The notes: generated from the sequence alone by a model not told the origin. A stretch of DNA of 64,000 bases from Porticoccaceae bacterium (GCA_024639885.1 JAHEGD010000001.1:1-64000), one strand, 5' to 3'; positions 1 to 11,417 are shown, counted from the first letter of the stretch. Program-made: numbers and translations.

Positions 1-170
1 CACGGCGTGTCTCAGCACCCAACGGCGGGCGAGCCACAACGTCAACAGGATGCTATTGCCAACAAGATCCCGGATCACGCGCTACGCGCGGTCCGGGATG
101 ACGCTGTAGGGTGCGCTGCGCGCGGTCCGGGATGACGTTGTCGGGAGCGCTGCGCGCGGTCGGGACGGCA
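1..170. repeat. Dispersed composite repeat, copy A, cut by window edge
   Basis: Bases 1-29 match, in reverse complement and with two differences by eye, bases 39623-39651. Bases 63-81 are the exact reverse complement of 39570-39588. From base 86 a GCGCGGTCCGGGATGAC unit recurs at 86, 120 and 154 (34-base period, the third copy cut short). The same parts occur in the same order, inverted, in the island at 39.4-39.9 kb. The element is non-coding and lies upstream of the oxidoreductase gene at 282. Its left end is outside the window. Confidence 0.8.
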
Positions 171-281
171 TTACCTAGACCCACCAGCACTCGACTCCAC
201 CACACAGCATCACCGCCAGTTTCCCCAGCGTAGTTTTTGTGAAAAACTGCACTCCACAAAAATTAAATAACAGGGGCTACC

Positions 282-1523
282 GTGTCAGATCAAACTACTG
301 CAACCACCATCGCCACACCGCTGGCCATCAGCGACCACTGCCAGAGTAAAAACCGGCTGTTTAAATCAGCGATGAGTGAACAGCTCGCCGACGCCAAGGC
401 CAATCCGAGCAGTGAACTGATCCACCTCTACCGCGAGTGGGCAGCCGGCGGCACCGGTATTCTGGTCACCGGCAACGTCATGATCGACCGCAACGCACTC
501 GGCGAGCCGCGCAACGTGGTGCTCGACGAGCAGTCCGACGGCGCCCTGTTCAAACGCTGGGCAGAGGCCGGCAGTGGCGATGGCACCCAGCTCTGGATGC
601 AGCTAAACCATCCCGGCAAACAGATCCCCAGCGTACTCTGCAAAGAGCCGGTATCGCCCTCCGCCATTCCGCTTGGCGGCGACCTGGCCGGTCTATTTAG
701 CCCACCGCGGGCTCTGCAAGAGCAGGAAATTGTCGAAATTATTCGCCGCTTCGGCTGGGCCGCCGCGCAAGCCAAGGCGTTTGGGTTTAGCGGCGTACAG
801 ATCCACGCCGCCCACGGCTATCTGTGCAGCCAGTTCCTGTCGCCGCTGCAGAACCAGCGCAGCGACCGCTGGGGCGGAAGCTTTGAGAACCGTACACGGT
901 TTGTGCTTGAGGTTTACCGCGCAATCCGCGCTGCGGTCGGCAGCGAGTTCGCGGTGGCGATCAAACTCAACTCGGCCGACTTCCAGCGCGGCGGCTTTAG
1001 CGAAGATGAGTCGGCGCGGCTGGTTCAGCAGCTAGAGGCAGAGGGTATCGACTTAGTCGAAATCTCGGGCGGCAACTACGAGCAGCCGAGCATGGTTGGG
1101 GTTGACCAAAAGCCCACTACCATCGCCCGCGAGGCCTACTTTATTGAGTTTGCCGAACAGCTGGCCAGCCAGACCCAACTGCCACTGGTGGTCACTGGCG
1201 GGTTTCGCAGCCTGTCGACGATGAACCGCGCGCTCGGCGAAGGCAGCTGCGCCATGATCGGTCTCGGTCGGCCGCTGACTGTGATGACCGACTACAGCGC
1301 TAAGCTGCTGGCCGGCGAAGAGCTGCCGCTGGCAATGCGCAAAGTCACTACCGGCATTGCCAAACTCGACTCTGCGGTGATGCTGGATATCACCTGGTAC
1401 GAGCACCAACTGGAGCGCATCGGCCGCGGCCGCGGTGCCAAGCCGACCATGAGCGCCTGGCGCTCGGTGGCCAAGACCTTCTGGTCGCTGGGCAGCCTAG
1501 CGGTTGCGCAGCGGCGCGCCTAG
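282..1523 (+). CDS. NADH:flavin oxidoreductase, old yellow enzyme family
   Basis: A 413-residue FMN-dependent TIM-barrel oxidoreductase of the OYE/YqjM-like group, expected to reduce activated C=C bonds with NAD(P)H. Family landmarks visible are IHAAHGYLCSQFLSPLQN (active-site HxAH and FMN contacts), the RSDRWGGSFENR block that follows it, and VTGGFRS plus MIGLGRPL (phosphate-binding end of the barrel). The GTG start at 282 is preceded by CAGGGG with 5 bases between; there is no nearby ATG at the family start. It sits alone, 134 bases before a co-directional sulfatase gene, in an accessory stretch with a nitroreductase. No extra 4Fe-4S domain is present, so it is the short single-domain form. 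The physiological substrate is not deducible. Confidence 0.9.
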   Translation: MSDQTTATTIATPLAISDHCQSKNRLFKSAMSEQLADAKANPSSELIHLYREWAAGGTGILVTGNVMIDRNALGEPRNVVLDEQSDGALFKRWAEAGSGDGTQLWMQLNHPGKQIPSVLCKEPVSPSAIPLGGDLAGLFSPPRALQEQEIVEIIRRFGWAAAQAKAFGFSGVQIHAAHGYLCSQFLSPLQNQRSDRWGGSFENRTRFVLEVYRAIRAAVGSEFAVAIKLNSADFQRGGFSEDESARLVQQLEAEGIDLVEISGGNYEQPSMVGVDQKPTTIAREAYFIEFAEQLASQTQLPLVVTGGFRSLSTMNRALGEGSCAMIGLGRPLTVMTDYSAKLLAGEELPLAMRKVTTGIAKLDSAVMLDITWYEHQLERIGRGRGAKPTMSAWRSVAKTFWSLGSLAVAQRRA

Positions 1524-1582
1524 CTGGCCGCACAGACTGGCTGTATCGGGCGTGGCCAACTAGTCACGCTAATTGCGCCGTT

Positions 1583-1614
1583 TTGACAGTCTCGGCGGCG
1601 CTTTCTGGTAATCT
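1583..1614 (+). promoter_or_regulatory. Candidate promoter of the sulfatase gene
   Basis: A perfect TTGACA at 1583-1588 is followed by TGGTAATCT, an extended -10-like element, with TAATCT at 1609-1614. The 20-base spacer is longer than ideal, so the -35 may contribute little. The position is right for transcription of the gene at 1658. Confidence 0.35.
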
Positions 1615-1657
1615 TTACCTCGACAATTTGGCTCTATAACAACAGATGGGGATTTCT

Positions 1658-3217
1658 ATGAGCAGAACAATCAAACCGATCAAGGCGCTAGTGGCGCTCG
1701 CTGGCATGGCGCTCAGCAGCGCGCTGGTGGCCGCCGAGCGGCCCAATATTTTGGTGATTTGGGGTGACGATATCGGCATCACTAACATCAGTAAATACAG
1801 CCACGGCATGATGGGCTACCAGACCCCCAACATCGACCGTATCGGCACCGAAGGGGTGTTCTTCACCGACTACTACGGCGAGCAGAGCTGCACCGCCGGC
1901 CGCTCCGCATTTATCACCGGCCAACACCCGATGCGCACCGGCCTGACCAAGGTTGGGATGCCCGGCAACCCGCTCGGGCTGCAGCCAGAGGACCCGACCC
2001 TCGCCGAGCTGCTCAAACCACTCGGTTACGCCACCGGCCAATTTGGTAAAAACCACCTCGGCGACCGCGACGAATTCCTCCCGACCAATCACGGTTTTGA
2101 CGAGTTTTTGGGCAATCTCTACCACATGAACGCCGAGGAGGCGCCAGAGGACCCCGACTACCCGCAAGACCCCCGCTACGCCAAGGCGTGGGGCCCGCGC
2201 GGTGTCATCCACAGCTTTGCCGACGGCCGTGTTGAAGACAGCGGCCCGCTCTCTAAGAAGCGTATGGAGCGTGTCGACAAAGAGTTTCTCGATGCCAGCG
2301 TCGATTTTATGGAGCGCGCCGTAGAGGATGATAAACCGTTCTTCGTCTGGTTTAACTCCACCCGCATGCACTACTTTACCCACCTCGCAGAAGAGGAGCG
2401 CGGCCTCTCTGGGCAGGGTTTCTACAACGATGCGATGGTCGCCCACGACCGCCAGGTCGGCACACTGCTCGATACACTCGATAAGCTCGGGGTCGACGAC
2501 AACACCATCGTCTTCTACTCGACCGACAACGGCGTTCACTACAACACCTGGCCGGATGCCGGTATCACCCCGTTCCGCAGCGAGAAAAACACCAACTGGG
2601 AGGGCGGCTTCCGCGTTCCAGCACTGGTTCGCTGGCCCGGCAAAATACCCGCTGGCGGTGTAGTTAACAACGTGATGAGCCACCTCGACTGGGTGCCGAC
2701 GCTGATGGCAGCGGTCGGTATCGATGACATCAAACAGCAGCTGCTGGATGGCTACAGCGCCGGCGACAAGCAGTTTAATGTCCACCTAGACGGCTATAAC
2801 TTCCTGCCGTTTTTGACCGGCCAAGCCGAGCAGTCGCCGCGTAATGACTTCTTCTACTTCTCAGATGACGGCCAACTGCTGGCCCTGCGCAATGGCGACT
2901 GGAAGTTTGTCTTTGCCGAGCAGCGCAGTGCCCGTCACGCCGTCTGGCGCGAACCGTTTGTCACCTTCCGCATCCCCAAGTTGTTCCATCTGCGCCGCGA
3001 CCCCTTCGAGCGCGCCGACGACAACTCCAACACCTATGAAGATTGGTGGGTGCGCAAAGTGTCGGCACGCTTTGGGCTGATGATGCAGTCGGTCGGCGGT
3101 TTCTTGCAGACCTTTAAAGAATATCCCCAGCGCCAGCGTCCGGCCACCTTTACGGTCGACCAGGTGCTTGAGGACATTCTGGAAAATGCCAAGCAGAACC
3201 CACCCCAACAGCGCTGA
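1658..3217 (+). CDS. Exported sulfatase (arylsulfatase family)
   Basis: A type I sulfatase of about 519 residues, hydrolysing a sulfate ester in the periplasm. An N-terminal signal peptide (about residues 1-26, ending ALVAAE) precedes the metal-binding NILVIWGDD segment (Asp37, Asp38). SCTAGRSAF carries Cys78 in the C-x-A-x-R signature that is converted to formylglycine. Asn/Lys-rich GQFGKNHLGD and STDNGVHY are further alkaline-phosphatase-fold motifs. ATG 1658 is chosen over ATG 1646 because GGGGA lies 7 bases upstream of it. No formylglycine-generating enzyme gene is adjacent. The sulfated substrate is unknown; an alkylsulfatase-like gene of an unrelated fold lies at 47.7 kb. A hairpin terminator follows. 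Confidence 0.9.
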   Translation: MSRTIKPIKALVALAGMALSSALVAAERPNILVIWGDDIGITNISKYSHGMMGYQTPNIDRIGTEGVFFTDYYGEQSCTAGRSAFITGQHPMRTGLTKVGMPGNPLGLQPEDPTLAELLKPLGYATGQFGKNHLGDRDEFLPTNHGFDEFLGNLYHMNAEEAPEDPDYPQDPRYAKAWGPRGVIHSFADGRVEDSGPLSKKRMERVDKEFLDASVDFMERAVEDDKPFFVWFNSTRMHYFTHLAEEERGLSGQGFYNDAMVAHDRQVGTLLDTLDKLGVDDNTIVFYSTDNGVHYNTWPDAGITPFRSEKNTNWEGGFRVPALVRWPGKIPAGGVVNNVMSHLDWVPTLMAAVGIDDIKQQLLDGYSAGDKQFNVHLDGYNFLPFLTGQAEQSPRNDFFYFSDDGQLLALRNGDWKFVFAEQRSARHAVWREPFVTFRIPKLFHLRRDPFERADDNSNTYEDWWVRKVSARFGLMMQSVGGFLQTFKEYPQRQRPATFTVDQVLEDILENAKQNPPQQR

Positions 3218-3235
3218 TAACATGTGACTAGCAAC

Positions 3236-3267
3236 AAAAAAGGCGCGCCACTGGCGCGCCTTTTTTT
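3236..3267. terminator. Bidirectional intrinsic terminator
   Basis: GGCGCGCC-ACT-GGCGCGCC flanked by a run of A on the left and seven T on the right. It lies between convergent genes ending at 3217 and 3284 and can end transcription from both sides. Confidence 0.9.
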
Positions 3268-3283
3268 GTTGCCTCAAAACTAG

Positions 3284-4609
3284 CTACTGAACGGCGCGGG
3301 CCATCGCCCGCAACGCCCGCAGCTTGTTCTGGGTGTCGACACTGCTCGCCGCCGAGGCATCGCGGTGGTGGTTGTACATCGCCGCCACAATCCCTGAAGC
3401 GCGGTCGATGTAGATCATCTGGCCAAAGATACCACCGGCGACATACTCACCGCGCTCACCGTCTATTACCCACCACATGTTGTGGTAGGCCTCAAACGGC
3501 ACAGTCACGTAAGTTGGGTTGCGGGCCATATTGCGACGGTGATAATCGGTCACCTGCAGCGATGCGTCGACCCAGCTGGCCGGGATAATCTGGCGGCCGC
3601 CGGCAGCACCGCGGTTGAGCATCAGCTGGCCAAATAAGGCGGCATCGCGCAGTGTGGTGTTCATGCCACCGGTCGCCACCGCTTGCAGAGCGCGGTCGGC
3701 GAGTATGTAGGCGTCGTGCTCGCTGCCGAGCGGCTGCCAGATCTGCTGTTCTATAAACTCAGCTAGCGGTTGGCCGCTGAGCCGGGCGATCAGCCAGCCG
3801 AGCAGATCGGCGTTGGCCGAGTTATATTCAAAGGCGTCACCTGGCTGTAGCTCTGGGTTTTCACCGATGTAGTTGGCCAAAAAGTCATGCACGCCGTAAA
3901 TATCGACTTTGCCGGGTATCGCGTCGGCACTGCCCGGCGCGTAGCTCATTGCCAGGGCCGGGCCGTAGTATTTAAAAAACGCCGACTCGGGGTCAGTGTA
4001 GTTCTCTTCAAAATCCAGCGCGGTGGTGTGGTCGAGCACCTGCTGAATGGTCACCCGCTCAAACCCCGAACCTTTCAGCTCGGGGATATAGTCGGCCGGT
4101 GAGCGGTCGAGCGCGACCACGCCACGCTCGACCAAAATACCGAACGCGCTCGACACCAACGACTTGGTCATTGAGTACCAAATGTGGGGCTGCTGGCGGT
4201 TGCTGTGGCCGGCATAGCGCTCAAGCAAGATATCGCTACCGCGGGTAACGATGACGCCGTCGCTGTCGTCATCGGCAAACAGCGCCTCGACCGAGAGCTT
4301 GCGACCGTCCTCCAGCTCGACGATCAGCTCGGCGAGCGCAGACTCCTCGACGACCGACCAGGTCGGCAGCGGGCCGCCGCGGGCGATGTGCAGCGAGTTG
4401 CCGACTGCACCGCTGTTAGAAAAGCCCCAGGCGCCGTACGGGTAGCTCATATAGTTGGCCAGCGTTACCTGCTGCTCGGCACTCGGCGGCACGGTCGACA
4501 TCAACTGGTCGTGGGCCAGCGGCTGGCTGGCGGTGCTACCGGCGGCGGTTAGCAGCGCGGCTGCGGCCACTGCAAGCCGCAAATAATTTGCTGTTTTGGT
4601 CTGTTTCAC
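3284..4609 (-). CDS. Exported beta-lactamase-family serine hydrolase
   Basis: A 441-residue class C beta-lactamase/DD-peptidase-fold hydrolase, possibly an esterase or amidase acting in the periplasm. The signal peptide is residues 1-28 (AAAALLTAAGSTAS). The SxxK nucleophile motif is IWYSMTKSLV (Ser146, Lys149). A YNSAN segment about 120 residues later fits the YxN motif, and GGIFGQMIYID occupies the place of the KTG/HxG strand. The gene is divergent from the nitroreductase at 4772. Many members of this family act on small esters rather than beta-lactams, so resistance should not be assumed. The region between the divergent starts holds an inverted repeat, GCGCTTC (4642-4648) with GAAGCGC (4666-4672). 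Confidence 0.88.
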   Translation of the reverse strand: MKQTKTANYLRLAVAAAALLTAAGSTASQPLAHDQLMSTVPPSAEQQVTLANYMSYPYGAWGFSNSGAVGNSLHIARGGPLPTWSVVEESALAELIVELEDGRKLSVEALFADDDSDGVIVTRGSDILLERYAGHSNRQQPHIWYSMTKSLVSSAFGILVERGVVALDRSPADYIPELKGSGFERVTIQQVLDHTTALDFEENYTDPESAFFKYYGPALAMSYAPGSADAIPGKVDIYGVHDFLANYIGENPELQPGDAFEYNSANADLLGWLIARLSGQPLAEFIEQQIWQPLGSEHDAYILADRALQAVATGGMNTTLRDAALFGQLMLNRGAAGGRQIIPASWVDASLQVTDYHRRNMARNPTYVTVPFEAYHNMWWVIDGERGEYVAGGIFGQMIYIDRASGIVAAMYNHHRDASAASSVDTQNKLRALRAMARAVQ

Positions 4610-4771
4610 TCTGTCACCCTCATTTATCGTTTTTATGACCAGCGCTTCACCATAGATGGCTAGACGAAGCGCAGTTTGGCCGGTATGTTATGCGCAGCAA
4701 AATTTAGCCCAGCGCGGCGGCAACTACAACCAAAATAAGGCAGTGCCTTCAACTCACCTCAGGGGGTCCAT

Positions 4772-5464
4772 ATGAACGAACAAACAGCACAGACTATTAT
4801 GAGCGTCAGCCAAGCGCTGGCGGCACGGCGCTCGATACGCGGATTTCAGGATCGCGAGATCGCGCCCGAGCTGCTTGAAGAGATCTTTACCAAGGCCGCG
4901 CTAGCGCCCTCCAACTGCAACACCCAGCCCTGGCACGTCAACGTCGTCTCCGGCGAGGCCCGTCAAAAACTCGAGACCGAGCTGATGGCCGGGTTAGCCG
5001 CCGGCGCCAAGCCAGGGTTCCACTTTAAGCCGGGCGACATGGATCTCGACGGCGTCTACAAAGAGCGCCAGTACGACTGTGCGATGCGCTACTACGGCAC
5101 CATGGGTATTGAGCGCAGCGACCGTGAAAAGCGCAATTGGCTGATGTCTAAAAACTGGCAGTTTTTTGGCGCCCCGCACGTCGCCTTCATCTCGATGCCG
5201 CGCACCATGGCCGAGGTCAACGCCATCGATATCGGTATCTATCTGCAGACGTTGATGCTGCTGCTGGTTGAGCACGGCCTAGCCAGCTGCCCGCAGGGGG
5301 CACTGGCGGTATTCCCCGATCCGGTCAAGGCGATCACCCCAATCCCCGAGGGTAACGAGCTGATCGTTGGGCTCTCTTTTGGCTACGAGGCGGTCGGCGA
5401 GCAGATCAATAAAGTGACCATGGAGCGAGCGCCGCTGGGCGACACCGTCACCTTCACTCGCTAA
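4772..5464 (+). CDS. Nitroreductase family protein
   Basis: A 230-residue FMN-binding oxidoreductase of the nitroreductase fold. The N-terminal RRSIRGFQDREI and LAPSNCNTQPWHVNVV motifs are the standard FMN contacts, and QTLMLLLVEHGLASCPQGAL plus the C-terminal IVGLSFGYE complete the fold. ATG 4772 has AGGGGG upstream (CTCAGGGGGTCCAT). It probably reduces nitro compounds, quinones or an enone. It is divergent from the serine hydrolase and ends in its own hairpin terminator. With the OYE homologue at 282 it makes this end of the window rich in flavin reductases; a link between them is inference only. Confidence 0.9.
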   Translation: MNEQTAQTIMSVSQALAARRSIRGFQDREIAPELLEEIFTKAALAPSNCNTQPWHVNVVSGEARQKLETELMAGLAAGAKPGFHFKPGDMDLDGVYKERQYDCAMRYYGTMGIERSDREKRNWLMSKNWQFFGAPHVAFISMPRTMAEVNAIDIGIYLQTLMLLLVEHGLASCPQGALAVFPDPVKAITPIPEGNELIVGLSFGYEAVGEQINKVTMERAPLGDTVTFTR

Positions 5465-5474
5465 ACGCGAGGTG

Positions 5475-5508
5475 AAAAAAAACCGCGCTGCGAGGCGCGG
5501 TTTTTTTT
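5475..5508. terminator. Bidirectional intrinsic terminator
   Basis: Eight A, CCGCGC, a six-base loop, GCGCGG, eight T. It serves the convergent nitroreductase and ssb genes. Confidence 0.92.
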
Positions 5509-5522
5509 GGCTATAGAAACGG

Positions 5523-6035
5523 CTAGAACGGGATATCGTCGTCGAAGCTGCCGCTGTCCATCGGCGGGGCCGACTGCTGCGGTTGCTGCTGCGGTGGCGC
5601 TTGGTTGTAATTGCCGCCGCCGCGGTTCTGCTGCTGGCCGCCCTGCTGCTGGTAGCCGCCACCTTGCTGCTGATAGCCGCCGCCACCGCCCATGTCGCCG
5701 CGGCTGTCGAGCATCTGCATCTCGTTGGCGATAATTTCGGTGCTGTAGCGGTCAGAGCCGTCTTGGGCTTGGTACTTGCGGGTTCGCAGTGAACCTTCGA
5801 TGTAGACCTTGCTGCCCTTTTTCAGGTACTCGCCGGCAATCTCGGCCAGGCGGTTGAAAAATGCTACCCGGTGCCACTCGGTGCGCTCTTGCTGCTCGCC
5901 GGTCTGCTTGTCTTTCCAGCTCTCTGATGTGGCGACGCTGATATTGGTCACCGCGTTGCCGGATGGCATGTAGCGGGTCTCTGGGTCTTGCCCGAGGTTG
6001 CCGACTAGAATTACTTTATTGATACCCCTGGCCAT
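5523..6035 (-). CDS. ssb: Single-stranded DNA-binding protein
   Basis: A 170-residue SSB. The N-terminal OB fold begins [25 protein letters not shown] and includes [18 protein letters not shown]. It is followed by a long disordered linker (about residues 115-160) of Gly and Gln ([16 protein letters not shown] repeats). The acidic tip DDDIPF recruits partner repair and replication proteins. AAGGAG precedes the ATG. The MFS gene lies 105 bases upstream on the same strand, and uvrA is beyond it; the ssb / MFS / uvrA arrangement is well known in pseudomonads. No SOS box was recognised by eye in front of ssb. Confidence 0.97.
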   Translation of the reverse strand: MARGINKVILVGNLGQDPETRYMPSGNAVTNISVATSESWKDKQTGEQQERTEWHRVAFFNRLAEIAGEYLKKGSKVYIEGSLRTRKYQAQDGSDRYSTEIIANEMQMLDSRGDMGGGGGYQQQGGGYQQQGGQQQNRGGGNYNQAPPQQQPQQSAPPMDSGSFDDDIPF

Positions 6036-6140
6036 CTTGTGCTCCTTGTCTGTTGCGTTATGCAGCCCTCTCTAGCGTGGCTGCCATTGGCTGTTGAGTA
6101 TACGCCGGCGCGGCTAAATTGGCGATATTAAGTTGTTATT

Positions 6141-7493
6141 TTAGCCTAGCAGATGCTCTATTTTTGACCGCTCAAGCTGGCTCTGGTCGACCTTGATATA
6201 GACCAGCGGGTCGCCGTCCAACTGCAGTACCTCGTCGACGCCGGCAAGCCCGCTCAGCCAGGTGGCGAACTCGGCTGGCGAGCGCTGGTCGCGCCGCAAA
6301 ACCAGGGTTTTGCGCAACTTTGGCTGGGCCAAACCCAGCGCCAGCAGCCACCACAGCAGCGCCAGGCCGGCGAGCAGTAAAAACAGCGCGTGGCTGCCGT
6401 AGTGCTGCAGTGCCCAACCGCCAAGCAGGCCGCCGCAGAAGGCGCCGAAGAACTGGCAGGTGGAGTAGACCCCCATCGCCGTGCCGCGGTAACCGGCCGG
6501 ACAGGCTTTACTCAGCCACGACGGCAGCATCGCCTCCAGCAGGTTAAAGCCGGCAAAAAATAGCAGTAACAGCAGCAGCACCGGCCACAGCAGTGCGGTC
6601 TGGTTGAGCCCGAGCAGCGCCAGCCCCAGCGCGGCGATAGCCAGCAACATCACGGCGCGGTGTTTGGCCTGTTTCTCACCGATAATCAGCAGCGGCACCA
6701 TCATCACAAAGCCGCCGCCAAGCAGCGCGATATAGACCCACCAGAGATCGTCGCCATCGATACCAAGCTGCTCTACCAGCAGCGCCGGGATCACCACAAA
6801 AGCCGCCATCAGCAGCAGGTGAAGGGTAAAAATGCCAAAATTGAGCCGCGCCAAGTTGGCGTCGACCAACACACTTTTAAGCTGGCCAAGATCGGGCCGC
6901 ACCTCGCGGTTGGCGGTATTGCGCAGCGGCACCGGCACCGCCGTCAAAAACAGTACCAAGCCGACCGCGGCGAGCAGCGCGGTAACCCAGAAGATCATCG
7001 CCATACCGCCATTGGCGGCCAGCAGCGGGCCGACCACCATCGCTAACATAAACGACAGGCCGATACTGCCGCCGATGGCCGCCATCGCCTTGGAGCGGTT
7101 CTCGTCACTGGTCAGGTCGCTAAGCAGCGCCATGGTGGTGCTGGCGATGGCACCGCTGCCCTGTAGCAGCCGGCCGATCAGCAGCCCCTGTACCGACTCA
7201 GCTAGCGCCGCCACTACACTGCCGGCAATAAACACCAGCAGCCCGCCAACAATCACCGGGCGCCGGCCGATGCGGTCGGAGAGCAGCCCGAGCGGGATCT
7301 GCAGCGCCGCTTGGGTGAGCCCGTAACCGCCGATGATCAGCCCCAGCCAGAGCGGCGAGCTGCCCAGGTAGCCATCGATATAGAGCGCCAATACCGGCAA
7401 CACCATAAACAGGCCGAGCATACGCGATGCGTAAAGGCCCGCCAGCGAGGCGACCGCGCGGGTTTCTAGTTTGGCAAACTGGGCTGAGCTCAT
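6141..7493 (-). CDS. YajR-like MFS transporter with C-terminal YAM domain
   Basis: A 450-residue major facilitator with 12 predicted membrane segments; the MFS motif A is LLSDRIGRRPVIVGG. The last roughly 55 residues form a soluble extension containing GVDEVLQLDGDPLVYIKVD and a final helix. That matches the ferredoxin-like YAM domain at the C-terminus of E. coli YajR. ATG 7493 is preferred to an upstream in-frame start at 7694, because the extra 67 residues are low-quality sequence that would overlap the uvrA promoter region. Substrate unknown. It is upstream of ssb on the same strand and divergent from uvrA. Confidence 0.88.
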   Translation of the reverse strand: MSSAQFAKLETRAVASLAGLYASRMLGLFMVLPVLALYIDGYLGSSPLWLGLIIGGYGLTQAALQIPLGLLSDRIGRRPVIVGGLLVFIAGSVVAALAESVQGLLIGRLLQGSGAIASTTMALLSDLTSDENRSKAMAAIGGSIGLSFMLAMVVGPLLAANGGMAMIFWVTALLAAVGLVLFLTAVPVPLRNTANREVRPDLGQLKSVLVDANLARLNFGIFTLHLLLMAAFVVIPALLVEQLGIDGDDLWWVYIALLGGGFVMMVPLLIIGEKQAKHRAVMLLAIAALGLALLGLNQTALLWPVLLLLLLFFAGFNLLEAMLPSWLSKACPAGYRGTAMGVYSTCQFFGAFCGGLLGGWALQHYGSHALFLLLAGLALLWWLLALGLAQPKLRKTLVLRRDQRSPAEFATWLSGLAGVDEVLQLDGDPLVYIKVDQSQLERSKIEHLLG

Positions 7494-7614
7494 CGGGGCT
7501 GCCTTAAACCGCGGCCGGCGGCCGGCGGTTGCAGTGAAATTCAAGGCGCTTAGTTTACCAGTGCAACGGCCGCTGACAAGCGGCGCTTGGTGCCAAATTA
7601 GCGGCCAGCCCCCT

Positions 7615-7643
7615 TTGCGATCGACACCCGGCTGGCCCATAAT
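7615..7643 (+). promoter_or_regulatory. Predicted sigma-70 promoter of uvrA
   Basis: TTGCGA (7615-7620), a 17-base spacer, then CATAAT (7638-7643), about 75 bases before the uvrA start. I could not find a CTG-N10-CAG LexA box overlapping it. Confidence 0.5.
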
Positions 7644-7718
7644 GTGGCGCGCTTTTTGAGCGCCACGGCCACCGTCCAGTGGCCGTAAACCCACTCACGA
7701 TGACAGCAAGAGCCCCCT

Positions 7719-10531
<2,813 letters not shown>

Positions 10532-10535
<4 letters not shown>

Positions 10536-11026
10536 ATTGCCATCGCCAGCCGGCGATGGTCGCGCTCTAGATTAACCTGCCACGCCACGGCGGCTAGCTC
10601 TACCGCGGCTGGGTCTAGCCGATAGCCGCGCGGTTCGAACCAGCTGAATAGCTCGGTGAGGTGCCAGAGCGCGCTGCTGCCATCGTGGACCGGTAGCGGA
10701 AAAGTGGCACTGTGTTGGAGCATCAGCTTGCGCAGCGCCTGACGGCTGATGCCCACACAAGCTGCCGCCTCGGCGAGCCCGACCAAGTCGGGCGAGAGCG
10801 CTATCAGCTCGCCGTCGGGCAGCGCCTCGGCGATCTCGGCGAGGGCGCTGCGCACCGCTTGCTCGGCGGTTTCGGCAGACCGCGAAAACGCCAGCGCCAA
10901 GCGGCCGGCCCGACCACTGCCGACTAGCGCATCGGTACAGCCGGCGGCACCAAGCCGTTCGATGGCGGCATCGGTATCGCTCTCCAACCCGGCCAGTTGA
11001 ACCTTAACCGTAAACAGGTACTCCAT
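10532..11026 (-). CDS. HTH protein, partner of HicA-like protein (putative antitoxin/regulator)
   Basis: A protein of about 164 residues with two parts. Residues 1-80 read as a small alpha/beta domain ([12 protein letters not shown] strand, helix, two strands, [16 protein letters not shown] helix). Residues 85-125 ([22 protein letters not shown]) are an AlpA/MerR-like helix-turn-helix, followed by [25 protein letters not shown] 11026 shares its A with the TGA stop of the upstream gene (TGATG), so the two are translationally coupled. A TTG at 11029 is a less likely start. The arrangement of a small HicA-like protein followed by a DNA-binding partner fits a toxin-antitoxin or autoregulatory module. 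That function is inference. Confidence 0.7.
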
Positions 11027-11280
11027 CAATGACCCCTTTGATTAACGTGGGCGCAGTTATCGACCGCCCGACGCAAGGCGCGGGCGTGGCTCTGCGCATT
11101 TTTCGGCATACTCCAGACGCTGGTAATACAAAATTCACCGCAGCGACAATCGGCATCGTTCAGCGGGCAGTAGATCCTGCCCCAAGCGTGCCCACCACCG
11201 ACCACCACTCGCCAGCCATTGAGTTCGGCATGGCGCAGTGCGCCCTCAATCGTTTGGCTGGGGTGTGATCTGCGCGCCAT
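11026..11280 (-). CDS. Small HicA-like protein with Cys cluster
   Basis: An 84-residue protein. NGWRVVVGGGHAWGR (residues 21-35) resembles the HicA core, where a Gly-Trp start is followed by a strand and a Gly-Ser-His catalytic motif; here His31 would be the catalytic residue. Immediately after comes C38-x6-C45-x-C47-x3-C51, a possible zinc site that ordinary HicA proteins do not have. ATG 11280 is chosen over 11325 because GGAG lies 8 bases upstream (CGGAGTAACGCT). It is the first gene of a two-gene minus-strand unit. HicA toxins are mRNA interferases, but this protein is divergent enough that toxicity is only a hypothesis. Confidence 0.68.
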   Translation of the reverse strand: MARRSHPSQTIEGALRHAELNGWRVVVGGGHAWGRIYCPLNDADCRCGEFCITSVWSMPKNAQSHARALRRAVDNCAHVNQRGH

Positions 11281-11316
11281 AGCGTTACTCCGATTATTGT
11301 CTGCCAGCGACCACGG

Positions 11317-11334
11317 GGTTGTCAAACGACAACC
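11317..11334. promoter_or_regulatory. Inverted repeat, candidate operator 1
   Basis: GGTTGTC-AAAC-GACAACC, a perfect 7-base dyad, 37 bases upstream of the minus-strand HicA-like start. It shares the GACAA/TTGTC core with the dyad at 11401. Confidence 0.55.
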
Positions 11335-11380
11335 TATTCGCCGCTATTAATATCAACATAGCTGCCAATCGCGGCGAGCG

Positions 11381-11417
11381 TGCGACAACGCTGCGCAGGG
11401 TGCGACAATTTGTCGCA
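11381..11417. promoter_or_regulatory. Repeated TGCGACAA half-sites, candidate operator 2
   Basis: TGCGACAA occurs at 11381-11388 and again at 11401-11408, where it forms a perfect dyad with TTGTCGCA (11410-11417) around a single T. The sites lie 68-104 bases before the TonB receptor start, in the intergenic region shared with the divergent HTH module. Confidence 0.6.

Noticed and set aside
1688-2785. A 365-residue open frame on the minus strand
   Set aside because: Antisense shadow of the sulfatase gene in high-GC DNA; composition is not protein-like and the sulfatase is complete.
3284-4609. Beta-lactam resistance gene
   Set aside because: Class C-fold family with SxxK, but many esterases share it and no AmpC-specific motifs or ampR regulator are near.
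6141-7694. MFS gene starting at 7694
   Set aside because: Would overlap the uvrA promoter and add 67 residues without transporter-like features; ATG 7493 starts a normal MFS.
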